Position numbers and translations under genes: made by a program. 64,000 nt of DNA. Origin: Oikopleura dioica. Taxonomy: Eukaryota; Chordata; Appendicularia; Copelata; Oikopleuridae. A model generated the notes under the pieces. That model saw nothing but the letters and a program-made list of their open reading frames with translations. It ran no database searches and was not told the origin of the DNA. Positions 1 to 11,582 of the stretch are shown here, in pieces. The first letter of the stretch is position 1, and the number at the start of each line of letters is the position of its first letter. The DNA lies in contig OU015568.1 of NCBI GenBank assembly GCA_907165135.1, positions 11,292,501 to 11,356,500 on the forward strand, in the 5' to 3' direction.

Positions 1-1
1 G

Positions 2-160
2 CAAACACCTTCCATGGGAGTTCCTTTTGTGGATTGTGCTCCGGAAGTGCTTCCAGACCCATCTTCTGACAAAGAGAGCAAGTTCATTATCAGTACGTCT
101 GGCCCCATTATAACTACAGAACCCACTGAGCGCGCTTATAGAGCCTCAGGAAGAGCTTAA
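2..160 (+). CDS. 3' end of an unrecognised gene (partial)
   Basis: The frame is open from the window edge to a TAA at 158-160. It gives 52 residues starting QTPSMGVPFVDCAPEVLPDP, rich in Pro, Ser and Thr. An alternative splice, with a possible acceptor near 120, would shift the last part to a second open frame ending at a TGA near 228 (reading ...YQEVNALVRDLPMPEKA). Which 3' end is used cannot be decided here. No family is recognised, and the call rests only on protein-like composition in an edge-truncated frame. Confidence 0.3.
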   Translation, partial: QTPSMGVPFVDCAPEVLPDPSSDKESKFIISTSGPIITTEPTERAYRASGRA

Positions 161-1024
161 GGGTGTGTATGCCGCTTATCAAGAAGTCAACGCACTTGTT
201 AGGGACTTACCAATGCCTGAAAAGGCCTGAGCGGCGATTGGATCAGGGGGATTGGCTCCCTCCTGATCGTCTCGTTGTTGGTTCCACAGTTTCTTTTCTT
301 GCTCCCAGTAAGTGTAGGCCGAGTACTGCTCCTCGGCGAGACTGGTGGAGTTGGGGGAGTAGCTCGGCGCTTCCTCGGTGATTGCCAGCTTGTCAGCTTT
401 GCTCTCTGGAAAAGTCAGCTGCTCTCTCGCTCGCGCGTTTGATATCTTTATAGGATTTGGCAGAGGGATTTGTCTCTGAGCGGATTTGTTGATGTTGAAG
501 TGCTCGTCGTATCAACTGGGAGGTTTGGAGGTGAGCGATTCGTTGCTCCGCCGCAGCGGAACGCAGCCGCGCCACCCAACGGAGCAAAGAAGCGAGAATC
601 GCAAGCGCGTACGCCCTCCTGCGGGAGCATGAGGAAACCCTGCGCGGATCTGTCTTCCTTCTCCTGCAACAAAACAACCTTTCTTGATCAAGAAAGATTG
701 CCAAAAGCTTGACTCCCTTGGGGACTTGTCAGCTGATCTTGTTTACTGTCTAGTAGATGTAGACTTTGAATCGATTTATAGAGTATGAATAGCGACTTTT
801 ATCCGTATTTGCGATTTTTGATATTGAAAAATAATATCTTCAATGATTTTTGCTCAAAAATGCTTTTTAATTTGAAATATAATTTGAAATAAATGCTTTT
901 TTAATGAAATATAAGCAGCTTATCTTTTAAAAAAGGGATCAATAACAATCGTCTAAAAAGTTTTGTCTGAAGTTATCGGAACCTGCTGACTTAAATTTAG
1001 GATAAAGGATCTTCTTAAAAGATT

Positions 1025-1390
1025 TTATTCAACGTGTTTGGCTAATTCACTTCCTCGATTACGATTGAGCCCGCTGGTGGAAACAGAATTATCAGGGAGG
1101 AATGTGTTGGTGGTGCTCAGCGTTTGCGGCGGTGTAGTTGTGCGCGGATTAGCGCCGCCCGACACCCCAACAGCCAACTATCTCCTGAATAATCCGCTCG
1201 TCCAAATTTCCAGCCGCCGTCTTATTCCACCGCCACCAGTTCCAATCATCAGATTATTGACACTGAAATGAAACAACACATTTTGCAACAAGTCGAGTTC
1301 TTGACGCTCTTCTTCTGAATAAAGATTCTTGCTATCATTTATATAACCCGGCTCGCATTCTGAAACACCAGCCGTTTTCAATTCATTCAT
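1025..1390 (-). CDS. small orphan gene, frame interrupted by one TAG
   Basis: An ATG at 1390 opens 70 acidic, coding-like codons (start MNELKTAGVSECEPGYIND) up to a TAG near 1178. The same frame then stays open for about 50 further codons rich in Thr, Pro and Ser, to a TAA at 1025-1027 that overlaps an AATAAA signal. Either a short intron of length divisible by three removes the TAG, the stop is read through, or the downstream part is chance. The acceptor-like AG at the TAG itself makes splicing the simplest explanation, but the only phase-0 donor is weak. Function is unknown. Confidence 0.4.
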
Positions 1391-4300
1391 GTGAATAAAA
1401 CTCGCATATCAGGATAATAATTATGTTAATTCGAAGATATTAAAAACGTCTTTTATTGTGCAACAGCTTTTAACAACTATCAACGAAAGGTGTTCTTTTC
1501 ATAATTAAAATAAGCTTTCTATAATGATTTGGGAAAATGCAGAATACGAGTGCTTTGATAATATCACTGCCCAAAAAATGGCTTATAAAAGAGAGTAAAA
1601 GGGATGAGCTGGCTCGTGTGGCGAAGGGGGGATAATCCGGGCGCTAATACGGCCAGAATGTACTTTGACGCTCAATTAAGCGCCTCCTAAGCCGGATTGG
1701 ACTTGTAACTCTGTTACCGGTCGGTCGCCTCTCTCGACGGATGATCTGGCTCATCCGCCTGACGATTACGATTTTCGAGCAAAATCCCCACACCAAGACA
1801 GCCTTAATCTATTTTCTAAAAAGCGCGAGTACTTTTTACGTATTTAGACACTCTTCCCAAGCTCAAACGAGCTACAGAAAATCTATAACGAGGGTTTGAA
1901 GTAATATAACATGCGTGAAATTAGTACTAGCGCCGATTAAATATTCAATGGCTTTTCCTTTCTGAGAAGGGAGTACCCGCTGAGGAACACTGTCGGATTT
2001 TGGCGCATTTCCCACGAGTTATATCGAGGAGTACTTTTGTCGTTTAATTAAAAGCTCGAAGGATGAAATTCACAACAGTTCGAATATTATTCAGGATTCT
2101 GGGCGTATATAGTTATACTGTATAACTTATACAAGACCTATAAAAAGTGCCCTGATCAACTTTTTGTTTCATAAAAATGGACGAAATTCTCTTTGGAAAT
2201 TTACTAAGAAAGGCGATTTTGGATATAAAACTTCTATATAATTTCTTATTCAGCATATATTTGTTGATATGCCTTCATCTTGCCACGCTTCGAATAATGA
2301 AAAGTTAAAACAAAGCTTTGGGGAGTTATTTCTTTGGAGTGTTTGTGAAAACTGTGATAAGACGCGCTTTCATTCGTAAAAACGCCGACGAGCCCTAAAG
2401 ACGCTCTTAGAACAACACAAATCTGCCAAAGAACACTCCGCTGGACGAAAAGCGCGTCAAGGCCATTTCATTGTCTTCTGCTGGAATCTTTCAATTTTAG
2501 TTTTATTTTAACTTCGACCTAACGAGAAGGGCTCAAATACCATCAATGTGAATCAAGGCGCGGTGATGTTGCCCTTTCCACGAGATCCAGGTGGAACACC
2601 TTGAGGAGGAAAGGCACGTGCGAAGAAGTTGCGGTACCCTTTTTTTGAGTGACGAGCATTTGTGTTACATTCATTTCCTAGTTTTAATGTTCATATAAGC
2701 TGATTGACGAGTTGATTTTCTTCAAAAATGGATTAGTTTGTCAGCTCTGAATTCAATTGAATTCAATTGAATTGGCTTATATAAACCTTTCATAATCTAC
2801 TGAAACAAATTTTTCTTTTAACAAGAATATTGTTACATAAAATAGAAGAAGTACTAGAAGTAGATGATATCGCGTTCCTGAACACACGACGGGGCCGGTG
2901 GCCAGCGAGTGGCTCTGTGTATCGCCGCGCCTGAGCCTTCCGGATTATGCGCACTGGTGACAAAATTGGAACTTCCGAAATACAAAATTTTCTAGCGGCC
3001 AAGAAACATCAGTAGACTCAGGCCTTTTGAGCGCGCATTTAGAAAACATCCTCGTCGGCAAAGACGCAAGCAGATTTTCTTAACTTCAGACGGCTGGATG
3101 GCCATTTTCTTGGTATAGAAAGATGAGGAAGAGGAAGGCTAGGTGGGTGTTATAAAAAGACTGAGACTTTCACTTCGACCGTAACGTGAAATCGGGTGGC
3201 TAGGTAAAATTGTTGGAAATGGAAGCGACCGCTCTTGCGGGTGGCGCCGTAATTTCTAAAGTACCCTAATTCGATTAAAATATTCGGCCTCGACCGTAAC
3301 GCAAAAAATTTTCACGAGCAAGGAAAATATTTGTCCGCGGCTGGAGCCTCCCTGTCGAGCTCTCCTAGACGATTGACGAACTCGCTAATGTCATATTAGG
3401 GAATATTATCTCAACCCCGAGGAGGCAGAGAGAAAGAGGAAACTGTTATTGCAAGCCGTAATGAGGGCCATTTAGGGAGCGCGTAAATATTTGAAATGAA
3501 AATAATCTATTATGGCTTTTTTACAAAAGTCTAAAAAGAAGTTAGGCTCTAGGCTGGAGGCTCTAGCAATATAAAAAAATATAAAGAATTTTTATTCTGA
3601 AATGAGAAAATACAAAATTTAAGGCTTCTTTGGCTATTTTTGCATATTACAGGAAAAATAAGAAGAAAGATCAAAGATGTTTCAGTTTGTTTATTCTGTT
3701 ATTTTGTCGGTGGCAATTAGCAGTGCGATTACAGTATCTCGCCACGGGGTGCCACGTGAGAGAAACTTTTTTTTGTGATTTGTTCTTTGGCCGCTTCTGC
3801 GCCGTCGGCTAAATCCGCTTTGCCCGCGAGCGTGTTCTTTGAGGATCACTTCGCTATGCGCACCCGTCGCTTCAGGCAATCTCGTCCAACTCGTAATCGA
3901 TTAAATTCCATCGAGCTGGCTAGAACAAGCTCTATAAATCCAATCTGCTTCACTTTCCTACCGTCTGTGTTTCTTCTAATTTTCGATCAAGGAATTGGCA
4001 AATTGACGCTTTCTGTTTGTTTGCCTATATTTTGGCAACAAACAGAATCTTTACTTTTATCAGTCATTTACGCTCCTAAGTGGAGAAACTGATAAAGGCG
4101 TCACCTGCTGTGGGGCACGCGTGGGAACCCAAGGTCACTTCTCCAGAGCACCCGGGGTCGGAATCGTATTTTGCAAACACGCTATTGTTCTCAACAGTTC
4201 TTGAAAGCAAAACAACTACGCATAAACGATTGAGTAATATCCTAGTTAGCCTTCTTGAAATTAGCGCTTTCCGTAAAATTTTGTTATCAACGTCTTGTCT

Positions 4301-4771
4301 GAGCTGAAAAACTATCTCCTCACTGGTACAGGATCATTTTGTTCGGGCCAAATCCGGCAGATAGCGGATTTTCTCCCGAATCCGAAATTTTGCGATCGCT
4401 GATAATTTGATAATAAAGCTGATCCGGGCGACTTTATCGAACACAGGATGGATTCGCTGAAAGAGCCGTTTTATGCCACTAGAATCGTTCGAAAGTGAGC
4501 TCACATGATACTAACCCTGAGCCGGGGCTTTCCGGATTAGAGCATTGTGTCCGTTTTTCATCCCTTTTGAAATGGCGTCCAGGGTCAGCGCCCATCAAAG
4601 ACTGGAATTGACCGGGATTGCCAATAAAGAGCTTTTTAAGCAATTTGAATTTATTCAAATTTTACAAAAGACAAACCAGCTCGGCGCGTGCTCTTTGATC
4701 ACCCGCCGCGCTATCACGTGTTCCGTTATCAGCAGAAGGGGGCAGAAAAACGGAAGAAAAAGAAAGAGTGA
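1391..4771. other. gene-poor stretch
   Basis: Both strands were read for long frames and for exon-like segments with splice borders, and nothing convincing was found. It holds a short self-complementary tandem of GAATTCAATT near 2749-2774. Frames near 2790-3000 and 3630-4310 look like chance openings without splice support. Confidence 0.5.
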
Positions 4772-4999
4772 ATGAGCTCTTTGGCTAATCCGAAAACCTC
4801 CTTCGCCGATTTTGAGCTGCCCCTTGAATTAAACTCTCGAGCTGCCATCGAAAACATTTTTTCGACCAGTGAAAATAACCACCTGGTGGAACAGCCACTC
4901 ACGATCAAAATTGACCAGAAAACTTCAACAGCGATAAGGAGCTGCATTATCATTAATTTGGATTATTTTCTATTCAAAATATTTAAGAAATTTAATTAA
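4772..4999 (+). CDS. possible small orphan ORF (75 aa)
   Basis: An ATG at 4772 opens 75 codons to TAA. The first ~50 residues (start MSSLANPKTSFADFELPLEL) look protein-like in composition. The tail is hydrophobic and AT-rich and may be read-through of a missed donor. No homology is recognised. It could be a first exon or chance. Confidence 0.3.
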   Translation: MSSLANPKTSFADFELPLELNSRAAIENIFSTSENNHLVEQPLTIKIDQKTSTAIRSCIIINLDYFLFKIFKKFN

Positions 5000-5949
5000 C
5001 TTTTTCTCTTTTTCGACATGATTCAGTAGAACTATCAGTAGAAAAGGGCTAGATTTCTTGTGGTGCGAAAGTTTTCTTCTTCTACTTCGAATGTGCAATT
5101 TCGTAGCTGCCGAGAAAACACGCTCGGCGCCATGAATCCGGCTAGTCTCCTGATTAATACTTTCCTGGCGCCTGTTTCTGCTTAAACAAATTCAAATAAA
5201 CCTTCTCTGAAAACGTATATCCAGTTTTTCAAAGTACCATTCTTGCGCTTTTTAAGCTTTGTCGACCAGATGGGCGTACTCGAAGAAATGCTTGTAATTC
5301 AGCGTAAATACTACAAACGATATCTGAAAGGTTCACCAGCTGCAGCTGCGCCAGGCCTTCAAGACGACTGAGTGAATTCGTATTTTCGAAAAATTTTCAC
5401 CGCCGCTCCAACTGCCATGTTCCACTTGACACCAGTGACGTTTGATAAAGTGCCACACAGAGTGGGACCCAAAGAGACACATCGCTAGTAAGGAACACTT
5501 ATTCATACAGGCAGACGAGCAAACCGGAAGCTCAAGGGATCCTCCAGGAATCCTTTTCTGAAAAAAATGAATGATCAAATTTTTGTTGGGGCAAGTTGGC
5601 TCAATCCAAACTGCGGTCGACTTTTTGGAGCGTCGGAACTCCTCCACTTCAGATTTGCTTATTCTTTCAGTACAAGGTGTTATCGTTTTACATTTTTCTC
5701 TAATATTCGAGACCTGAATTTTATTCAAAAGAGATTTGTACTAGAAGATTCGTCGAGCTGAAAAAGGTTTTCAATAGCAATTACTTTTGTTAATAATCAT
5801 TTAGGAGATAGAATCAAAGTTTGAGTTAATTTTGGTGTCTTATTTAGTCTGAGAACACTTTTGCATCCTTTTGATTAGCACTTGATTTGATAAGTGCTCA
5901 TAGTGCTGCATTTTCTGGAGTTTTGAGCATCGAAGTTAATCCCACTTGC

Positions 5950-6198
5950 TCAAAATATCGAGTTGCATTTGATAAAGGCGGGGGCCACTCTGCTGGCACC
6001 ACCACCGCCGCTCTTTTTTGAGCCGCTGGGACTTGCTCGAGGAGTACTAAGGGTAGCCGAAGGATAAGCTGTTGTCCCCAGCTGGGCACAATAAAACGAC
6101 CCAAAGCGCTCAAGAATCGGAAACGCATGGGAAAATGGGGAGCAATGATCAACAAGATTCCGCAATTCTTCTGAAATCGGTGCTTTAAAAAGTTTCAA
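5950..6198 (-). CDS. possible orphan exon
   Basis: This minus-strand frame has coding-like codon choice and GC-rich third positions. It includes the segment ERFGSFYCAQLGTTAYPSAT followed by a Ser/Gly-rich stretch, and ends in TGA. No ATG is clear, so an upstream exon would be needed. The overlapping frame down to 5898 also ends in a protein-like tail, so the frame is uncertain. Function is unknown. Confidence 0.22.
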   Translation of the reverse strand: MKLFKAPISEELRNLVDHCSPFSHAFPILERFGSFYCAQLGTTAYPSATLSTPRASPSGSKKSGGGGASRVAPAFIKCNSIF

Positions 6199-6848
6199 AA
6201 GATTAAATCTACAAAGGATAAATTCAAATATGTTCGTGGAAAGTCGTTCACATAAACTCCTTTTAGGGAAGGTATATCTTAAAAGACACAGCTGATTTTA
6301 TGGGATATTTCCACGACTGTCGGCCGTGGCGAATAAGGGCTGCTCATGTCTTCGCTCTCCTTTTCTTTATTTCTTTCAAAACAGTTTCTGATTTGGTTTC
6401 CATTGAATTTATCCGAAAGAAAAGTCATCTGATGATTTGAGAACTAACTTTTGATTCCGATGTGGAATAATTTTTAAAAATGGAAACCAATCTTAGCTGG
6501 TTCATCAGTTTTCCGACTGTCACAAGATCCTGGAGGAGCATTGAAAGCTCACGGAAGAAAGCGTGTCGTTCAGACTTCCGAAAAACCGAAACAAACACAG
6601 TCTAAATCGAAAAAGAACAAACTGAGTTTCGAAAAAGTCATGGGATAAGAATTGCGAATCTTTCTTGAAAACAAATTTTTATTCATTACGTTCTAAATAA
6701 TAGTCTAATTATGTTCCTCAAACTCGTGATTATTCCATTCAAGATGGCACAATTGAACTGGAAAACTACCGGGAAGAATCTGCTATATCTCCATGGGCAA
6801 GAACCCTATCAAGAAAGCGTTTCTGATTGCAGGCAAATAGAAAAAGTG

Positions 6849-6921
6849 TGGAGATGCCGGGTATCGATCCCGGTACCTCTCGCATGCTAAGCGAGCGCTC
6901 TACCATTTGAGCTACACCCCT
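6849..6921 (-). tRNA. tRNA-Ala (AGC)
   Basis: This is a complete 73-nt cloverleaf on the minus strand. The anticodon stem is CTCGC/GCGAG around loop TTAGCAT, giving anticodon AGC. The TPsiC stem is CCGGG/CCCGG. The G3-U70 wobble that marks alanine tRNAs is present, with discriminator A73. With 7-bp acceptor stem alignment, position 1 is A facing C72, a mismatch. A T5 run just downstream on the minus strand (6841-6845 complement) can serve as Pol III terminator. There is no intron. Confidence 0.95.
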
Positions 6922-7015
6922 TGGCAATATCATGCCTACGGCGAGTTTCGCGTCTTGAAAAATTAACGATCAGTAGTTTTGGTTATCTGGTAGAGCCTTT
7001 GAGGTCACTAGTTCA

Positions 7016-7088
7016 AGGGGTGTAGCTCAAATGGTAGAGCGCTCGCTTAGCATGCGAGAGGTACCGGGATCGATACCCGGCATCTCCA
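7016..7088 (+). tRNA. tRNA-Ala (AGC), inverted twin
   Basis: This gene is identical over all 73 nt to the tRNA at 6849-6921 but on the opposite strand, starting 94 bp away. It has the same AGC anticodon, G3-U70 pair, A1/C72 mismatch and discriminator A. A TTTT run follows at about 7092 as terminator. The two genes are divergently transcribed from a shared 94-bp spacer, with internal A and B boxes as usual for Pol III tRNA genes. Confidence 0.95.
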
Positions 7089-7997
7089 AACCTTTTGGTC
7101 TTTGCCCCTAGAAAAATATGCCAAGTGTGCAATAACTGGAACAAGCGATGGTTAAATATTTTATTGGCAATTAAGTTTGAACAATGTATGAAAGAAAAGA
7201 GCTTTTTGACTCGAGTTGAGCCTTCCGAGCTCTTCCCGTAAGCCGATTAGGCTCAAAGTGGTCCACTGAATTTTGAGATCGAATTAATTTTTCAACCAGA
7301 GTTTTTCCTTTTCTCAGGCGAATTCGCACCTCAAGCTTGCTTCAGTCGTTCCAAGGAGAACGTTTTTGATCATCTTCAGCAAGGCCAAGTTTGAATAATT
7401 ATTTCTTTGGTGCTATTTTTCATTCAAACGGAAATTTAATGTTTATGATCTTTTAAAATTGAAACAGTCTTATCCCCGATAAGATGAGAAACTCAGCAGG
7501 TGTTCGTCGGGACTTAGCCGTATCATAAAGTTGAAATTAAAAATTAATGCTATTGAAAGTGGAGTGTTATAATTTCCCAGTTCCTTTGTCTTAATTCCAA
7601 TTCTGGCTGCGACTGCGTCTCCTTATCAATTCCAGATGCTCGGCGGGGAGTCCCGGCGCAGCGACTGATAAGGGAGGCCCATTCTCGTTTCCACTCTAGC
7701 TCGCGAGTTCGAAAAAGGCTCCGCGTCGAGCTTCGAAAAGGATAATCCGATTACGCAACTAAAACGCTTTATTTTCTCTAGTTCCGGTCAAAATATACCC
7801 GATAATTGATGCCATAATTGACTTGTGGCTTCATAACAAGCAATTAAAACATATGTTAATATTTATCATTCAGTAATGATTTTGCACATAAAAATTTTCA
7901 AGAACTGCTATTTTCACTACACTAAAAATATTAATGTTTTGACTTCGTTGGAATTACTTAGAATAAAATATACATTATCCGCAAAATACTCAGTATT

Positions 7998-9046
7998 ATG
8001 GTTCTTATAATCAAAGTTTTTTTTATTTGTGGTCTGAATTTTTTATATTTCTTTGTTTCACCATTGCAAACGTTACCCGCGAAACAGTCGTCATCACTAA
8101 AAACGTCGATTCTGTGCTCGGTGCGCGGGCAAATTGGCTTAAAATATATTTTCTTGCAAATCGGCGAGCCGCAAATAGGCTTAATGGTACTGGGTATGAC
8201 CGCCGACCGGGTCGCCACCAAGGGCCCGAAACTGGTCACTCCCGGCACCAACTTCCGAGGTAGCCTCCATTTCGCGCCACCACTGTGGAGCACCGCAAAT
8301 GGTCAAATTTCCGCCTTACTTTGAACCATACAAAATACTTCCAAAACTTGACTCATCTGTTCGCAAATCTGAAACGCTCAAAAAGTGGAACCCTTTCTGA
8401 CATCTTTCACGACGAAGATTCAATACGAAAAGTGTTCATTTACAAAAAGACCACTGGAAATATCACAACCTACAAATTCTCCGACAAAGGGAGTGTCCCT
8501 TACGGCTACGATCGTAACACGGGAGAGGGTAGCTTTCAGCAGATGATTCTTCAGGCTGAAAACGATGGAGGAAATCTCTCGATTTTGCGGGTTTGTACTC
8601 ACAAGCAAATGAAGGTGACGTAGTTTTTACGAAATTAAGAATATATATATCATGACTAGACACAACTCCTTATCATTGACGAAGAGTGCGGGAAAAAATG
8701 GGACACCAGTGATTCATATTTCGTCAATACTATTCCTCAGGTAATCTAACTTCGTCATTATATTTTTGTAACCTTTACACGATTTTTTAGCCGGGAATGA
8801 CGGAAATCTGGACGGGCCGACGATCTCAACGACCCTACGACTCAGGCATCTCGCTTTCTCCCCTGGATTCAACTCCATTTGAGAGTTCCCAACAAGCATT
8901 TTATGCGCCAGTTGTTGAGAAAATTGAGAACTCCGGTATTTTCGATTTTAGAAAATGTGAATAACTACTCTAATTGCTATTCTTTCAGAGGATGAAAACG
9001 AATATCAAACCATTTACCAGTTCCAAGGAAGAGTTTCGAAATAATT
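7998..9046 (+). CDS. orphan multi-exon gene with Tyr-rich tail
   Basis: The 3' half is well supported. A coding segment to about 8612 (containing GYDRNTGEGSFQQMILQAEN) is followed by GT-AG introns at about 8613-8660, 8741-8790 and 8937-8988. These give a C-terminus with DSGISLSPLDSTPFESSQQ and the Tyr-containing end ENEYQTIYQFQGRVSK before TAA. The 5' part is unclear. ATG 7998 opens a hydrophobic, signal-like start in one frame, while a Pro-rich segment at 8200-8397 lies in another and stops at TTC TGA C. It joins the downstream frame only by splicing or a +1 shift. The family is not recognised. The paired tyrosines could be phosphorylation sites, which is inference. Confidence 0.45.
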
Positions 9047-9062
9047 GTCTTTTATTCATCAT

Positions 9063-10680
9063 GGTTCTACTATACATAGGGTCCACGCTCAAAAATTAGG
9101 TACCCGAAATAATGGTCCAATGATTTTCAAAATTATATATGTTATAGAGATGTATCGTTTAGGTATTATATCTCTTTATCCGAGAAAAACATTAAAGGGT
9201 TGAGAAATAACAAGGCCCTAAAATTGGCAAAAATCTGAAAATGGTCAAGATGGACAATTTTTTAAAATTTAAAAAAAGAAATGTATGTTAATTTAATTGC
9301 TTATTTCAAATTTAAAAACTATTTTTTTGGAGGATGGCCTTATTTAACAGAAATAAGCGATTTTTTGTCGATTTTGCCCCTTTTCAAAGCAGCGCGGCGC
9401 CGATTGCCTCGGGCGCTCCTAGGGTGTCCAAGACAATTTTTAAAAATATTATCCGCTTTTAAACTGATTTTAATAAAGAACATTTTATTCTCGTTTATAT
9501 TTTAAAAAGAAAAAAAATGAAAGTATTACTGAAAATGACATAATAATTTTCATTACCTTGGGCTAAATTTAAATTTCTAGTCTTTTTCTCTCGATTTTTT
9601 TGTCAAAATTTTCTTCTTTTATAACAAAATCGAGAAAAAAAGGATGAGTTTTGACGATAATATTAAAAAGAAAAAGAAAAATTAAATTTTTGGCCATTAA
9701 AAACTCCAAAGAAGATGGAAGGTTCATCAAATTCACTGCATTCTTCCGCAATTGAGCCAAGCAACAATGGTTGGATCAGTGTTTGAAAAAATGGTCGAAA
9801 ATAAGATAAGCGAGTGAGCTTGTTGTGGGGAGTATCAGTGATACTGTATCACGCATTTTCGGCTAAAGGGGGTCGGAGATCGGCTATAGGAATACTTAAA
9901 TAGGTATTTAAACAACTTAAATAATCTGAACTTTACCACTTACGTAACTGCCCGGTAAATATGTTTCGTTTCAAAGAACGCCCGTAAATACGCTTAAGGA
10001 CCCCCGTCATGTTTGACGATTTTCGGAAATTGATTCTCTGAGTTCTGAGGATCATTTTTCTCTATTATAAAATTTTATTTCGACTTTTTGACCCTCAAAA
10101 TCGACCTTGAAAATCATGATTTTCGGGCTTTTTAGCTAAATTTGCCCATTTTTCGGCCGATCACCAATCTTCAAACCCTTTTTAGTGAAACCCTTAAGAT
10201 ATCATCATAAACTTGATGCGGTGCCCTTGACAAGAGTCTCAGCTAAATTTTCAACATGAAAAAATTTTGATCAGTTAAGGTGATCACAATGATATCACTG
10301 TTTGAAAAATATTTTCATTTAAACTTATTGGTGCGACACCCTTAAGAGGCCTTTAAGCTTGTTTTCCTTCTGGTGCCCCAGAGCAACTATCGGGCTACAA
10401 AATAATTAAAAAATTTTTCAAAAATCTTAAGGGGATCAACCCGATAACCGTGTTTGAAAAAGTGATTATGAGATGACGGAGGGTCCTTAAAGACCAATCT
10501 TCGAGTTCTTCAAGTAAGTGAATGAGCGCGAGCATTGGCCTTGAAAGTGTACGGGAGTGGGTAAGAATAAGCGCTCATCATTTTTTCAAACACTGGATTG
10601 GATAGCCGATGGGAAAAATTCTTTCGGGGATTCAAACCGAAAACGTCAAAGCAGGGTTGCGCAATTGTGAAGCTTAAGAA
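9063..10680. other. AT-rich non-coding stretch with repeat fragments
   Basis: No coding frame is convincing. Several CTTAAG-type motifs next to C- or G-runs (about 10,007, 10,195, 10,340 and 10,430) match the ends of the dispersed family described for 10,682-11,000. The sequence near 10,040-10,110 resembles 61,905-61,990 in the same orientation. Confidence 0.45.
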
Positions 10681-10681
10681 T

Positions 10682-11000
10682 TTTTAAGGGATCCCCCGTT
10701 TTGGCCATCTTTGACTTGAAATTCAGCCGATTAGGGTTTATGAATCCAGACGTTCAATAGCTCTTCTGAAAGCTTGTGTGCTATCCGCTATTCTCTAGTA
10801 CAGAGAAATCATTTGCTCAAGGCAAACCTACAGCAAAGAGGCGCCAAAGTTCGAGAAATCTAAAAATTTTTGGCCATTTTTGAATCGAAATTCAGCCAAT
10901 AAGGGTTTAGATAGACTTGATCTGAAAAAAGATTCAGTAAGAATAGAGCCTAATCTAAAATCTCTTGTACAGAGAACTTTTTTGGTCAAGTAACAAAAAA
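10682..11000 (+). repeat. dispersed repeat, copy 1
   Basis: This stretch aligns colinearly with the reverse complement of 62,215-62,540. Shared landmarks, in order, are TTAAGGGAYCCCCCGTTTT, TTCTCTAGTACAGAGAA, AGGCAAACCT (relaxed), GGCCATTTT, and a second TCTTGTACAGAGAA about 190 bp after the first. The twice-used GTACAGAGAA core suggests an internal duplication. No ORF is seen, so it is a non-autonomous element or degraded transposon of unknown class. Confidence 0.6.
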
Positions 11001-11014
11001 ATTCGGATCCAATT

Positions 11015-11240
11015 GTGCAACTCTCGCCGTATTGCGAAACCTTCGACTGCAAAAAAATTTTGAAGAAAATTTTCTTCACTCTCATTCTTCTTGCCGTTGG
11101 ATGGTCAATGAAGGTCGGTATCGACCGCGCAATACAAAAAGCGACTGATGATCTCGAAGCAGAGAAAAAAGCTGCTTTTTCAAAAATGGTATTTTTTATG
11201 AAATCAATTATATATGTTAATGTTTCTTCAGCATTTTCCG
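11015..11240 (+). CDS. possible small membrane protein, 3' exons
   Basis: The frame contains one hydrophobic span (KKIFFTLILLAVGWSMKVGI) followed by an acidic/basic helix. A GTATTT donor near 11,188 and a TTCAG acceptor near 11,230 would join it to HFPEYF and a stop. A start codon is not clear; GTG at 11,015 is not credible. It could be a tail-anchored or mitochondrial-type small protein, but no family is recognised. Confidence 0.3.
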
Positions 11241-11582
11241 GAATATTTTTGAATTCTAAGACCTTTACTTTTCAAAATATGGGTCCAGGCTTTCTTCTGA
11301 CCGAGTCAGATACCCTTAATTATGACTTTAACACCCTTTAAAATCGGTTTAAAAAACAGCTCCAAATAATTATCCTACTCCAAATTAAGGGCACTCCAGA
11401 AATCGGGAATAGCCGTGTTTTTCCGTCATGGGGGCCATTTTCTTTTTTATTTCTTTTGTTGAGTTTTGCTGAGCCTAGCAGAATATTTGCAAGCTTTTTA
11501 TTTTGAGTTATTAAAAATGACATAATATTGAAGTCAGAAAAATAATAAAAAGAGAATAGAAAGATTTTTTTCAAATCAAAAT

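Noticed and set aside
393-712. Overlapping frames of 74-103 codons on both strands at 0.4-0.7 kb
   Set aside because: GC-rich segment open in several frames at once; no frame has a family motif or splice logic.
5333-5728. 131-codon minus frame
   Set aside because: No ATG near the start, mixed composition and no splice sites that give a consistent model; treated as chance.
6849-7088. Inverted tRNA pair as terminal repeats of a transposon
   Set aside because: The two 73-nt units are complete tRNA cloverleaves with their own T-run terminators, and similarity stops outside them.
8385-8420. Antizyme identity for the 8.2-9.05 kb gene
   Set aside because: The TTC TGA C junction recalls antizyme, but the downstream product lacks the antizyme core pattern; only the junction is reported.
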